From positions 52,654-116,653 of the forward strand of contig NZ_JYMT01000011.1 in assembly GCF_000938305.1 (NCBI RefSeq): 64,000 nt of DNA. The letters run 5' to 3'. Positions 53,442 to 62,238 of the stretch are shown in pieces. The position numbers and the translations under genes are program-made. The stretch's first letter is position 1. The number at the start of each line of letters is the position of its first letter. Under the pieces are notes generated by a model. That model made no database searches and was not told the origin of the DNA. It saw nothing but the letters and a program-made list of their open reading frames with translations. The stretch is from Bradyrhizobium sp. LTSP885 (GTDB lineage: Bacteria; Pseudomonadota; Alphaproteobacteria; Rhizobiales; Xanthobacteraceae).

Positions 53442-54350
53442 ATGAAGTTCCGGCCAAACACTGACATGATCGCGTCGGTGCTCGTGCACCTGTCGCTGCT
53501 TGGGCTGATTTTCCTGTATTCGGAAGTCCATCAGTTCGATCCCGTCGCCGCCGACACGGTGCCGGTCGAGGTCGTGACGCAGCAGGAGGCTGCCGAGATC
53601 AAGCCTGATCCCGTGCCGAGCCCGTCACCGACGCCCGAGTTTCAGTTGCCGTCACTGGACAAGCCGACGGACCAGGCCACGCCGCAACCTGCCGCTCAGC
53701 AACCGCCACAGAAGCAGGCGACGCCGCCGCAACAGCAGCCTCAGCAGAAACAGGCGACGCCGCCTACGCCGCAGCCCCAGCAGAAACAGGCCACGCCGCC
53801 AGCGCCACAGCCCAGTCCCACCCCACAACAGGCGGCGAAGGCCGAGCCGCCTCCGGCGCCACAGCTACCTCCGCCGGTTGCCCAGCAGCCTGCGCCGCCG
53901 TCACCGCCGGCCTATACGCCGCCCGAGCCTGATGTGTCCGTCAAATACGGTGTCATCCTCGGCCTGCCGCCCGATCTGCCGGCTGCGCCTGCCGGCAGCG
54001 CGCCTGGAAAGGACAATTTCGACGCGGCGGCCTCCGAGAAGGCCGACGTCGGCACCGGCATCGTCGCGGAATTCCGCCGCCATCTGAAAACCTGCATGAA
54101 ACTTCCGGCCGACCTGAACACCGGCGACGACGTCAGGGTCAAGCTGCGGGTGCTGATGACGCCGGACGGCAAGCTCGCAGTCGCCCCCCAGCTGATCGAG
54201 GGCACCGCATCAGCGAAAGGCGTGCTCCTGATGAAGAGCGCGACGACTGGGCTGCAGGCCTGCCAGCCTTACGGGATGCTGCCCAGGGAGCGCTACGGCG
54301 AATGGAAGGTGCTCGATCTCGATTTCACGCCGCGCGATTTTGGGTCGTAG
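53442..54350 (+). CDS. TonB/TolA-like proline-rich energy-transducing protein
   Basis: A 302-residue protein with one N-terminal membrane helix (about 9-26, MIASVLVHLSLLGLIFLYS), a long periplasmic Pro/Gln/Ala-rich spacer (40-165) that includes the unit QKQATPP repeated three times (with the DNA repeat at 53710-53800), and a compact C-terminal domain (about 200-295). That layout is the hallmark of TonB/TolA, which reach across the periplasm. ExbB/ExbD or TolQR genes are not next to it. The C-terminal domain with KLRVLMTPDGKLAVAPQLIEG fits TonB/TolA-C-like folds. Confidence 0.75.
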   Translation: MKFRPNTDMIASVLVHLSLLGLIFLYSEVHQFDPVAADTVPVEVVTQQEAAEIKPDPVPSPSPTPEFQLPSLDKPTDQATPQPAAQQPPQKQATPPQQQPQQKQATPPTPQPQQKQATPPAPQPSPTPQQAAKAEPPPAPQLPPPVAQQPAPPSPPAYTPPEPDVSVKYGVILGLPPDLPAAPAGSAPGKDNFDAAASEKADVGTGIVAEFRRHLKTCMKLPADLNTGDDVRVKLRVLMTPDGKLAVAPQLIEGTASAKGVLLMKSATTGLQACQPYGMLPRERYGEWKVLDLDFTPRDFGS

Positions 54351-54531
54351 CGGCGTGGTGCGAAGCGGGCTTCGGTCGGGAATACTGAGCAAGGCAGGCG
54401 ATTCAGTCCCGGCATGATCATTTTTTGCGCATGAAGTGGCCAAGAGACGGTCAACCGCCGACCTAACCGGTAGCTCCCAATCCCGCATGATCCTGTTCCA
54501 AATCAGTTTCTAGAACTGGCATATTTCTTGC

Positions 54532-54588
54532 TGAAAACCTTTGCAGATCGTCTGAAAAGGTTTGCAGTTGTTTTTGCAAAGGTTTTCA
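54532..54588 (+). promoter_or_regulatory. Three LacI-like operators upstream of the ABC/dioxygenase operon
   Basis: Three 14-base pseudo-palindromes are aligned in the leader: TGAAAACCTTTGCA (54532-54545), TGAAAAGGTTTGCA (54553-54566), and TGCAAAGGTTTTCA (54575-54588). The first is the exact reverse complement of the third. Centres are 21 and 22 bases apart, i.e. on the same helix face. Two central bases and 6-base arms fit LacI-type sites. The encoded LacI-family protein in this operon is the obvious candidate to bind. Confidence 0.7.
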
Positions 54589-54611
54589 GGCAAAATGGGA
54601 GATGAGCTCCA

Positions 54612-55715
54612 ATGCGCTGTCTACGTGAGAATTGTTTCCTATTGCTTTTATCATTACTAGTGGTGGGGACGCCCCTGTCCTGTCTGGCCGAAGCAAAGAA
54701 ACCGCGACACGTCGTGCTCGCCGTCGGGACGTCGGTGCTTAATGTCGGCTACCCGATGGTCACGCTCCCGCTCTCCCTCGGCTACTGGACTGAGGAAGGC
54801 TACGATGTCGACGTGCAGCCGGTCGGCTCTTCGTTGCAGGCGATCCAACTCCTTGTCGCCGGTAACGCCGACTTCGTGCAGGCGAATGCCTCCGCCATCA
54901 TTCAATCCGCTGTCACCAACAAGCTCCCGGTTCGTGTCGTCATGGCAAACGGCGTCACCGACTGGTCGATCGCAGTGCCGGTCGATTCGAAGATACGGAC
55001 TATTGCCGACCTCAGAGGCCGGACCATTGGCGTGTTCAGCGTGGTCAGTGCCGGGGTGTCGCTGCTGCAGCACTCGCTGAAGCAACAGGGGATTACGGTC
55101 GAGTCGGCTGGAATCAGCTTCCTGCCGCTGGGCCTTGGGGCGCCGCCGGTGCAGGCCATGCGACGCGGTCAGGTCGATGCGCTCATCTATTGGGCTCCCG
55201 GCGTTGCCAGTTTTCGCAACGCCGGGCTGGAGCTGCGCGAAATCGTTCCGGCGGAATGGCGAACCTATCCCGACTATTCACTTGGGACGTTGCAGCGCTC
55301 GATATCTTCCGATCCCGACAAGGTCGTCGCGATCGCCCGGGGCATCGCCAAAGCAACTGTCTATGCCTTGGCCAATCCGGAATGCGCAGTGCGGCTTCAC
55401 TGGCGCCGGTTTCCGGACACGAAGCCCTCCGGTGTCGATGATGAAACCGCCATGCGCATGGACCTGAACACGATCAACGCGCAACTCAGCACCTTGGCTG
55501 ATGGCTTCAGGCTGAACGGCGGGCGCCAGTGGGGTGCGACCGATCCCGCAGGTCTCGCACGACTCCAGAACTTCCTGAATGAGGCTGGCATCATCAACGG
55601 ATCGCTGCCGGCTGACAGCTATCTGACCGCGATTCCCAACTTCTACGATCGCGTCAATGACTTCGACGCCGAAAAGATTCGTGCTGCCGCTCGGACGTGC
55701 GAGGTCGCGCAATGA
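54612..55715 (+). CDS. NMT1/TauA-type ABC substrate-binding protein
   Basis: A 367-residue periplasmic binding protein: signal peptide CFLLLLSLLVVGTPLSCLA, then the NMT1/SsuA-like fold (VVLAVGTSVLNVGYPMVTLPLSLGYWTEEGYDVDVQPVGSS, LVAGNADFVQANASAIIQSA, IADLRGRTIGVFSVVS). The family binds nitrate, sulphonates, pyrimidine precursors or other small molecules; the ligand here is unknown. The ATG at 54612 has GGAG upstream. It overlaps the ATPase gene by 4 bases (ATGA) and starts a six-gene operon. Confidence 0.9.
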   Translation: MRCLRENCFLLLLSLLVVGTPLSCLAEAKKPRHVVLAVGTSVLNVGYPMVTLPLSLGYWTEEGYDVDVQPVGSSLQAIQLLVAGNADFVQANASAIIQSAVTNKLPVRVVMANGVTDWSIAVPVDSKIRTIADLRGRTIGVFSVVSAGVSLLQHSLKQQGITVESAGISFLPLGLGAPPVQAMRRGQVDALIYWAPGVASFRNAGLELREIVPAEWRTYPDYSLGTLQRSISSDPDKVVAIARGIAKATVYALANPECAVRLHWRRFPDTKPSGVDDETAMRMDLNTINAQLSTLADGFRLNGGRQWGATDPAGLARLQNFLNEAGIINGSLPADSYLTAIPNFYDRVNDFDAEKIRAAARTCEVAQ

Positions 55716-56482
55716 CCGGCGTTGCGATCGCTCAGCTTGAGAAGCGCTACCGCTCGCATGGGTACGACGAGATCGTGGCCCTCGAGAACGTCGACGTAAC
55801 GATCGAGCATGGGTCGTTCGTCACCATTGTCGGCCCCAGCGGCTGCGGCAAGAGTACGCTGCTGCGCATCCTGGCCGGCACCCTCGAGCGTACGTCCGGC
55901 CAGGTGTTGATCAACGGGCGCAGCGTGAACGGACCGACACGCGAAATGGGCGTCGTGTTTCAATCGCCAGTCCTGCTGCCATGGCGGAGCGTTCTGGCCA
56001 ATGTGACCGTACCTGCCGAGATTCAGGGCATGGAGAAGAAAGCCGCGGTGCAGCGAGCTCGGGCGCTGCTCGCGACCGTAGGATTGTCGGGCTTCGAGGA
56101 TCGTTATCCGGCGGAACTGTCCGGCGGCATGGCGCAACGCGCCGGGATCTGCCGGGCTTTGGTGCACCAGCCTGACTTCCTGCTGATGGACGAGCCGTTC
56201 GGTGCGCTCGACGCCATGACAAGAGAAACCATGAATCTGGAGCTGCTTCGGATTTGGCGGGAGCAGGGGATCACCGTCGTGCTGGTGACACACAGCATTC
56301 CGGAGGCGGTGTTCCTCGCGGACCGGGTGATCGTGATGACGCCACGGCCGGGACGGATCGCCGAAATACTGCCTGTCGAGCTGCCTCGTCCCCGAACGCT
56401 GGCCATGTTCAACACGCCCGAGTTCGGCCGCCACGTGACGGCCATTCGGCGCCACTTCAGCACAGAAGCGGAGTTGGATTGA
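55712..56482 (+). CDS. ABC transporter ATP-binding protein
   Basis: A 256-residue ATPase of the nitrate/sulphonate/taurine type. Walker A GPSGCGKST, Q-loop VFQSP, ABC signature LSGGMAQR, Walker B LLMDEP and H-loop VTHS are all visible. Start at ATG 55712, overlapping the binding-protein stop, so translation is coupled. It shares one base with the permease start (TGATG). Cytoplasmic subunit of the importer. Confidence 0.93.
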   Translation: MTGVAIAQLEKRYRSHGYDEIVALENVDVTIEHGSFVTIVGPSGCGKSTLLRILAGTLERTSGQVLINGRSVNGPTREMGVVFQSPVLLPWRSVLANVTVPAEIQGMEKKAAVQRARALLATVGLSGFEDRYPAELSGGMAQRAGICRALVHQPDFLLMDEPFGALDAMTRETMNLELLRIWREQGITVVLVTHSIPEAVFLADRVIVMTPRPGRIAEILPVELPRPRTLAMFNTPEFGRHVTAIRRHFSTEAELD

Positions 56483-57339
56483 TGGACGGAAGCATATCTG
56501 CGCGGGCTCACAGCGTGACCATCAAGCCCGAAAAAACTGCGAGACGGGTTCGATCCGCCTCCTTGAAGGAGAACGGTCTGGTCGCACCGATCTTGTTCGT
56601 CATCCTGATGGCGACCTGGGAAGTCGCGGTCCGCGTGCTCGAAATTCCGGCGATCGTCCTGCCACCCCCCAGCAGTGTGGCGATGGCACTGGTGCGAGAG
56701 GTGATGTCGCCGTCATTCCTGTACCATTTCGGCGTCACCTTCACCGAGATCGTCGCGGGCTTCGCCGCGGGCGCCGTATTGGGAATTGTCCTCGGCGTCG
56801 CGATCGGCCAATCGGAATTCTTGGAACGGGTGGTCTATCCCTATGTCGTGGCGTTCCAGACCGTGCCGAAAGTGGCGATCGCGCCGATCATCGTCATCTG
56901 GTTCGGTTACGGCCTGTCGTCCAAGGTCGTGATCACCGCGACGATCGTTTTCTTCCCGCTGCTGGCGAACACCATCGCAGGCCTGCGCTCCGCGCCGCGC
57001 GACCAGATCGAAATGCTCCGGGCCCATACGGCGAACGATTGGCAGGTGTTCCACATGGTTCGCCTGCCTCATGCACTGCCGTACATTTTCGCCGGGCTGG
57101 ACATCGCAATCGTACTCGCCGTGATCGGCGCTGTCGTCGGCGAATTCGTCGGCGCGAGGGCCGGTCTCGGATTTCTGATCCTGCAGAAGAACTTCACTTT
57201 CGATATGGCAGGCAGCTTCGCCATTCTGATCGTGCTGTCACTGATCGGGGTCGGGCTGCACGGCATCATCGTCACTGTTCAGCGCCGGCTCCTGTTCTGG
57301 ACCAGCGTCAATGACAGAGGCCGGATCGCGACCTTCTAA
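56482..57339 (+). CDS. ABC transporter permease
   Basis: A 285-residue inner-membrane permease with about six helices. The start is ATG 56482, overlapping the ATPase stop by one base. The cytoplasmic EAA-like loop (RDQIEMLRAHTANDWQVFHMVRLPHALPYI) for ATPase docking is present. BPD-type sequences (IFFPLLANTIAGLRS, FVGARAGLGFLILQ) fit the NitT/TauT permease family. It completes the importer; a dioxygenase gene follows after 46 bases. Confidence 0.92.
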   Translation: MDGSISARAHSVTIKPEKTARRVRSASLKENGLVAPILFVILMATWEVAVRVLEIPAIVLPPPSSVAMALVREVMSPSFLYHFGVTFTEIVAGFAAGAVLGIVLGVAIGQSEFLERVVYPYVVAFQTVPKVAIAPIIVIWFGYGLSSKVVITATIVFFPLLANTIAGLRSAPRDQIEMLRAHTANDWQVFHMVRLPHALPYIFAGLDIAIVLAVIGAVVGEFVGARAGLGFLILQKNFTFDMAGSFAILIVLSLIGVGLHGIIVTVQRRLLFWTSVNDRGRIATF

Positions 57340-57385
57340 TCCCATTCGCCAATCCCATTCGAACCTGGAAATGTGAGGACCAATC

Positions 57386-58372
57386 ATGATTGAACCGACC
57401 CGTGTCGCAGACCGCAGTGAAGTCCCCGTGCTTGACCTTGCGCCGCTGCTCCGGGGAGAGCCGATCGACGAGCTCGCCCGAGATCTGGATCGTGCCTGCC
57501 GGGAGACAGGCTTTTTCTATGTCTCCAACCATGGCATCTCCGAGAACATCCTCAACGCGGTGTTTGGCGCGACCCGACGGTATTTCGCTCTGCCCGAGGA
57601 AATGCGGCAACGCCATGTGATGCATCCGTACTTCCGTCGCGGATTCATGCCCCAAGGGGTTACCAAGCAGCCGGGCTTCGAAGCCGATCTGAAGGAAAGC
57701 TATGAGGTCGGCCTCGACCTGGCGCTGGACGACCCGGATGTGATTGCCCGGCGTCCCTTGCACGCGCCAAACCAGTGGCCCGAAGAGTTGCCGTGGCTGC
57801 GCGAAGCCGCCGAGGCTTACTTCGCACAAGCCAAGACCCTTGGCGAGAATCTGCTCCGATTGATCGCACGCGCGCTGGATTTGGACGAGGGCTACTTCCT
57901 TCAATACGCCAAAAAGCCAATGGTGCAGATGAGGATGTTCCACTATCCGCCCCAGCCGCCGACGGCCACGGCCACGGCACTGGGTGCCGCACCGCATACC
58001 GACTTTGGCATGATCACCTTGCTGGCCCAGGATCCGATCGGAGGTCTTGAACTCAAGAAGCGTGACGGCGGGTGGATTGCTGCGCCATACATTGACGGCA
58101 CGCTCGTCGTGAATATCGGCGACCTTTTCCAGCGTTGGACCAACGACCGCTACGTGTCCAATTTCCACCGCGTTACCAATCGCACCGGACGGGAGCGCTA
58201 TTCGATCCCGATGTTCTTCAATTTGGACTACGACGCACCGGTGGTTTGCTTGCCGACGTGCTGCTCGGAGCAGAATCCGCCGCGGCACGACCCGGTGGCG
58301 TTCGGCGACTACATTGTCAGCCGATTCAAGGCAGTGCAGAAATTCCGCACCGAAGACGTGACCGCTGCATGA
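57386..58372 (+). CDS. 2-oxoglutarate/Fe(II)-dependent dioxygenase
   Basis: A 328-residue oxygenase of the isopenicillin N synthase-like family. The N-terminal DIOX_N part (VPVLDLAPLLRG, GFFYVSNHGI) precedes the jelly-roll core with iron ligands H204, D206 and H261 and the 2-oxoglutarate-binding R271 (RYSIPMF). These enzymes hydroxylate, demethylate or desaturate small molecules with oxygen and 2-oxoglutarate. Start ATG 57386 with TGAGGA upstream. It is inside the ABC/LacI/deaminase operon, so it probably acts on the imported compound. Confidence 0.9.
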   Translation: MIEPTRVADRSEVPVLDLAPLLRGEPIDELARDLDRACRETGFFYVSNHGISENILNAVFGATRRYFALPEEMRQRHVMHPYFRRGFMPQGVTKQPGFEADLKESYEVGLDLALDDPDVIARRPLHAPNQWPEELPWLREAAEAYFAQAKTLGENLLRLIARALDLDEGYFLQYAKKPMVQMRMFHYPPQPPTATATALGAAPHTDFGMITLLAQDPIGGLELKKRDGGWIAAPYIDGTLVVNIGDLFQRWTNDRYVSNFHRVTNRTGRERYSIPMFFNLDYDAPVVCLPTCCSEQNPPRHDPVAFGDYIVSRFKAVQKFRTEDVTAA

Positions 58373-58453
58373 AGATTGGAAACCGCAACCGTTCCGGAAT
58401 TTTTGGCCGCCCGCCCAGGAAGCGGGCGGGCCCGGGCGGCGGAGATGCCAGGC

Positions 58454-59548
58454 ATGACGACTGAAAATACGTTGCGGAACGCCCCCTCGTCGCAACCCGA
58501 GGGCGAGGTAACGCTCAAGCAGATTGCCCGGCTGGCGGGCGTCTCGATCGCGACGGTGTCTCGTGCCCTCAATCAGCCGGACATGGTCGCGGCCTCGAAG
58601 TTGAAGGCCATCGAGGAAGTCCTTCAGAAGCTGTCCTATATCCCGAACAATGCCGCGCGTATTCTGCTCAATGGTCGCTCGAAGACGATCGGATTGATCG
58701 TTCCCACGATGTCGAATCCGGTTTTTGCGCCGACAATTGAAGCGGCGGAGGAAACTTTGCGGGCGGCCGGTTACGGAGTGCTCGTCGCTTGTTCCAACCG
58801 AGACGTCGACCGCGAACTGGAACAAGTCAGGACCATGCTCAGCCGAGGCGTAGATGGTCTGATACTCACTGGCTCCCGCCGTCATCCCGACATCTTGCGC
58901 ATTCTGGGATCCCGCAACGTGCCTGTGGTGTTTCAGGACTGCGCGGAGATTTATCCCGACTCGTTCTCGGTCGCCATGCCGGACGCAGCAGCTATGGCTC
59001 TCGCGATCGACACCCTGGTCGATGCGGGGCACCGCCGGATCGCGGTGCTGACCGGCCCGACCGGCAATACGCCGCCGGTTGCCGACCGCCTACGCGGAGC
59101 CCTCAAACAACTCGCGGCGCGTGGCATCGAACTTCCTCCGCTTGGTGTTGCCGAAACCGAAGACTATGACGCGGCTACGGCGCGGGCGGCTGTTCGGGGC
59201 TTCCTCGATCAGTCACCCGGCTACACCGCGATCGCGTGCACGGGCGATATTCTGGCGCTCGGCGCGATCATGGCCATCCGGGAAGCGGGTCTGTCGGTAC
59301 CCGACGATATTTCGATCGTGGGCTGCAGCGATTCGGTGATGGCTCAATACGTCGATCCACCGCTCTCCACCATCCACCTGCCTTTCAAGGAAATGGGCGC
59401 GGTCGCGGCGGAGAGGCTGCTCTCCATCCTGAAGAACGAACCCGCGAGCGGGTTGAGCTTCATGCCTTTCCACCTTGAACGGCGTCAATCAATCAAGGTC
59501 TTGTCGCGTGACGGCAAGGGTGCCCCACCAACCGTCAATAGGAAATAG
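58454..59548 (+). CDS. LacI-family transcriptional regulator
   Basis: A ~364-residue repressor. ATG 58454 is chosen because GGAG lies 9 bases upstream and the helix-turn-helix begins about 16 residues later (VTLKQIARLAGVSIATVSRALNQPD). The C-terminal periplasmic-binding-like domain (about 75-350) has IGLIVPTMSNPVFAPTIEAAEE, GVDGLILTGSRRHPDIL, and PDDISIVGCSDSVMAQYVDPPLSTIHLPFKEMG. It lies within the operon that it probably controls, with three LacI-like operator sites upstream of the first gene. The effector is likely the imported compound or a product. Confidence 0.93.
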   Translation: MTTENTLRNAPSSQPEGEVTLKQIARLAGVSIATVSRALNQPDMVAASKLKAIEEVLQKLSYIPNNAARILLNGRSKTIGLIVPTMSNPVFAPTIEAAEETLRAAGYGVLVACSNRDVDRELEQVRTMLSRGVDGLILTGSRRHPDILRILGSRNVPVVFQDCAEIYPDSFSVAMPDAAAMALAIDTLVDAGHRRIAVLTGPTGNTPPVADRLRGALKQLAARGIELPPLGVAETEDYDAATARAAVRGFLDQSPGYTAIACTGDILALGAIMAIREAGLSVPDDISIVGCSDSVMAQYVDPPLSTIHLPFKEMGAVAAERLLSILKNEPASGLSFMPFHLERRQSIKVLSRDGKGAPPTVNRK

Positions 59549-59551
59549 TCA

Positions 59552-60601
59552 ATGCTTGACATCGAGTCCTTCGTTCGCGGCCTGCCCAAGGCCGATCTAC
59601 ATATGCATCTTGAAGGCAGCATCGAGCCGCAATTGATGCTCGACATCGCGACCCGTAACGGTTTGCGGCTGCGATGGGACAGCGCCGATGCGCTGCGCGC
59701 AGCCTATCAATTCACCAGCCTGCAATCGTTCCTCGATCTCTATTATGAGGGCTGCAAAGTCCTGGTGACGGAGCGGGATTTTTACGACGTGACCCGCGCC
59801 TATCTGCGACGGGCTCACGAAGATGGTGTGATCCGTTCGGAACTTTTCATCGGGCCGCAGAGCTTCACGACACGCGACGTCGCGATCGAAACCCTGATGT
59901 CGGGCGTGCTCCGGGCCATGGATGATGCGAGCAGGGAACAGGGCACGAGTGTCGGACTGCTCATCAGCGTCCAGCGGCACCGGACTGAAGCGGATGCGCT
60001 CGCGGTGCTCGACCAGATCATGCCATGGGCGGATCGGATCATCGGCATCGGCATGGGCGGCGCGGAAGTAGGCAACCCGCCGTCGAAGTTCGCCAGATTT
60101 TTCAAGGAATGCCGCAAGCGAGGTTTCCGCACGACCGTTCACGCCGGCGAGGAGGGCCCGGCTTCTTATGTGCGTCAGGCGCTGTCGCTCTTGCAGGTCG
60201 ACCGGATCGACCATGGCAATGCCTGTCTGGCCGATCCTGATTTGGTTCGCGAACTGGCCGACAAGCGCATCGCCCTCACAATATGCCCGCTGTCCAACGT
60301 CCGGCTGCATGTGGTGCCGTCGATGGACAAGCATCCACTGAAGGAGCTCATGGCGCGGGGTCTGCACGTCACCATCAACTCGGACGATCCGCCGTACTTC
60401 GATGGTTACGTCACGGAGAATCTGCTCGCTTGCCGGTCAGCTCTCGGCCTCTCCTTGAGCGAGATCGTGGGCTTGGCCCGCAATGGCCTTTGCGCGGCTT
60501 TTGTATCCGAGCAAGAACGGCAGGACCTCTTGTGCAAGCTGGATGCTTATCTCGTGCAACATGATAGCGCCCTGCAGAACGTTCCGGCGAGGACGCACTG
60601 A
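59552..60601 (+). CDS. Adenine/adenosine deaminase
   Basis: A 349-residue amidohydrolase. Metal ligands H17 and H19 (LHMHLEGS), H197 and catalytic E200 (VHAGEEGP) and D278 (NSDDPPYF) are present. The segments FLDLYYEGCKVLVTERDFYDVT, GNPPSKF, and YVTENLLACRSALG are like the Pseudomonas adenine deaminase (recalled), so adenine rather than adenosine may be the substrate. The product would be hypoxanthine. It starts 4 bases after the LacI stop and is the last gene of the operon. Confidence 0.88.
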   Translation: MLDIESFVRGLPKADLHMHLEGSIEPQLMLDIATRNGLRLRWDSADALRAAYQFTSLQSFLDLYYEGCKVLVTERDFYDVTRAYLRRAHEDGVIRSELFIGPQSFTTRDVAIETLMSGVLRAMDDASREQGTSVGLLISVQRHRTEADALAVLDQIMPWADRIIGIGMGGAEVGNPPSKFARFFKECRKRGFRTTVHAGEEGPASYVRQALSLLQVDRIDHGNACLADPDLVRELADKRIALTICPLSNVRLHVVPSMDKHPLKELMARGLHVTINSDDPPYFDGYVTENLLACRSALGLSLSEIVGLARNGLCAAFVSEQERQDLLCKLDAYLVQHDSALQNVPARTH

Positions 60602-60625
60602 GGGCATCCAATCGCGCTCCAGGCG

Positions 60626-61303
60626 TCAACTTCCCATCGCCTCCCAGGCGTTCGATGTGAATTGCCGGCGCCAGATCACGATCACGACCGCAGCCGTGGT
60701 GACGAACAGCACCCAGGGACTGACGAACCAGCCGAGATAGGCGAGCGCGAAGAAGAACGCGCGCTGGCCGCGATTGAAGTGCTGGCCGGCGCTTTCGAAC
60801 AGTCGTGTGGTGCGGATCACGTGCGCTTCGGCCGCGGGCGTGCCGCGTTGTGTCGCCGGCGGCATCGCGCCGAACAGGATCGCGACGTAATTGAACAGGC
60901 GATAGGCCCAGGCGAATTTGAAGAACGTGTAGATGAAGATCAGGATCAGGCCGACGCACTTGACCTCCCACAGCGCAGGCGAGGGGCTCAAGCCGAACGG
61001 CAGGGTGCCGAGCACCGTCAATGCATCGTTGGTCTCACGCAGCAGCGCCAAGGCGCCGCCGATCGCGATCAGGCTGGTGGAGGCGAAGAACGCCGTGCCG
61101 TTCTGCAAGCTGGCCATGATCTGCATGTCGACCATCCGCGACTCGCGATCCAGCAGGTTCCTGACCCAGATCTCGCGATAGACATGCATGCGCGCCGACA
61201 GGCTGTCGCGTCCGTAGACGGTGTGCTCCAGCGTGATGGCATAGACCGTCCATTCCAGAGCGAAGAAGCCGACCGCAAAGACATCGACCCAATAGCCAGT
61301 CAT
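60626..61303 (-). CDS. DUF599 membrane protein
   Basis: A 225-residue inner-membrane protein, from ATG 61303; the frame runs 17 codons further but the family starts with MTGYWVDVFAVGFFALEWTVYA. About four membrane helices (8-24, 68-88, 112-130, 190-215). The DUF599 family has no known function. It converges on the adenine deaminase gene, with 24 bases between the stop codons. Separate from the purine operon. Confidence 0.85.
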   Translation of the reverse strand: MTGYWVDVFAVGFFALEWTVYAITLEHTVYGRDSLSARMHVYREIWVRNLLDRESRMVDMQIMASLQNGTAFFASTSLIAIGGALALLRETNDALTVLGTLPFGLSPSPALWEVKCVGLILIFIYTFFKFAWAYRLFNYVAILFGAMPPATQRGTPAAEAHVIRTTRLFESAGQHFNRGQRAFFFALAYLGWFVSPWVLFVTTAAVVIVIWRRQFTSNAWEAMGS

Positions 61304-61465
61304 GTTGCTTTCCCTCGAGCCCGCGCCGCTGCGCTGCGCCTTTGCAGCCAGCATTCTTGTAGCAAGTCTTCTTGTAACAAGGCTTGCGGCATCCGCGTCA
61401 TGTACAGGTTGAACGCGTGCAATGCACTATGGCAAGATGCGATCTACAACAGGATTCTCCGGACA

Positions 61466-62119
61466 ATGCTGAAGCTCGTCATCGGCAACAAGAACTATTC
61501 GTCGTGGTCGATGCGGCCGTGGCTGGCGCTGCGCGCCAACGACATCCCGTTCGAGGAAGTCTTCATTCCGATCTACACCGACCAGGCCGACAAGGATCGC
61601 ATCCTCAGCGTCAGCGATTCCGGCAAGGTGCCGGCGCTGATCGACGGCAACCTCACGGTCTGGGATTCGCTTGCGATCATCGAATATCTCGCCGAGACAG
61701 TCCCGGACGTGAAGTTGTGGCCGGCGGATCGCGCCGCCCGCGCGCACGCCCGTGCGATCTCGGCGGAGATGCATTCCGGATTCATGGCGCTGCGCAACGA
61801 ATGCGGCATGAACCTGCACCGCCCGATCCGCGCCGTGGCGCTGTCGGACGATGCGCGGGCCAATGTCGCGCGCATCCAGGAGATCTGGGCCGATTGCCAT
61901 GCGCGCTACGGCAGGCAGGGGCCGTTCCTGTTCGGTGCGTTCTCCGGCGCGGACGCAATGTACGCGCCGGTGGTGCATCGCTTTCGGACCTACGCGATCC
62001 CGGTCCAGGGCGCGGCGCAGCATTATGTCGACGCCATGCTGTCGCTTCCGGCGTTCCAGCAATGGACCCGCGAGGGCCTGGCCGAGACGCTGCTGATCGA
62101 CCGATTCGAGCATGTCTGA
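61466..62119 (+). CDS. Glutathione S-transferase-like protein
   Basis: A 217-residue cytosolic protein. The thioredoxin-like N-terminal domain has NKNYSSWSMRPWLALRANDIPFEEVFI, SGKVPALID and the turn WDSLAIIEYLAE; the C-terminal helical domain follows. GSTs conjugate glutathione or act as thiol reductases. The ATG at 61466 is the family start; the frame extends upstream only as shadow. Single gene. Confidence 0.9.
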   Translation: MLKLVIGNKNYSSWSMRPWLALRANDIPFEEVFIPIYTDQADKDRILSVSDSGKVPALIDGNLTVWDSLAIIEYLAETVPDVKLWPADRAARAHARAISAEMHSGFMALRNECGMNLHRPIRAVALSDDARANVARIQEIWADCHARYGRQGPFLFGAFSGADAMYAPVVHRFRTYAIPVQGAAQHYVDAMLSLPAFQQWTREGLAETLLIDRFEHV

Positions 62120-62238
62120 GCGCGCGTTGGCCTTTTGGAATTGTGACAGCGGCCGCAAACAACGCGGCTTGACGTCGCAGCGCCGAAAGCGTCTGAATCC
62201 GGAACCGGCCTTTGCCACCAGCGAAAGGACTTTCGACC

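Noticed and set aside
53700..53800. Short DNA repeats that might suggest a CRISPR array
   Set aside because: They lie inside the coding sequence of the TonB-like spacer and have no unique spacers.
57308..59032. Minus-strand open frame opposite the dioxygenase and LacI genes
   Set aside because: Antisense shadow of two recognised genes.
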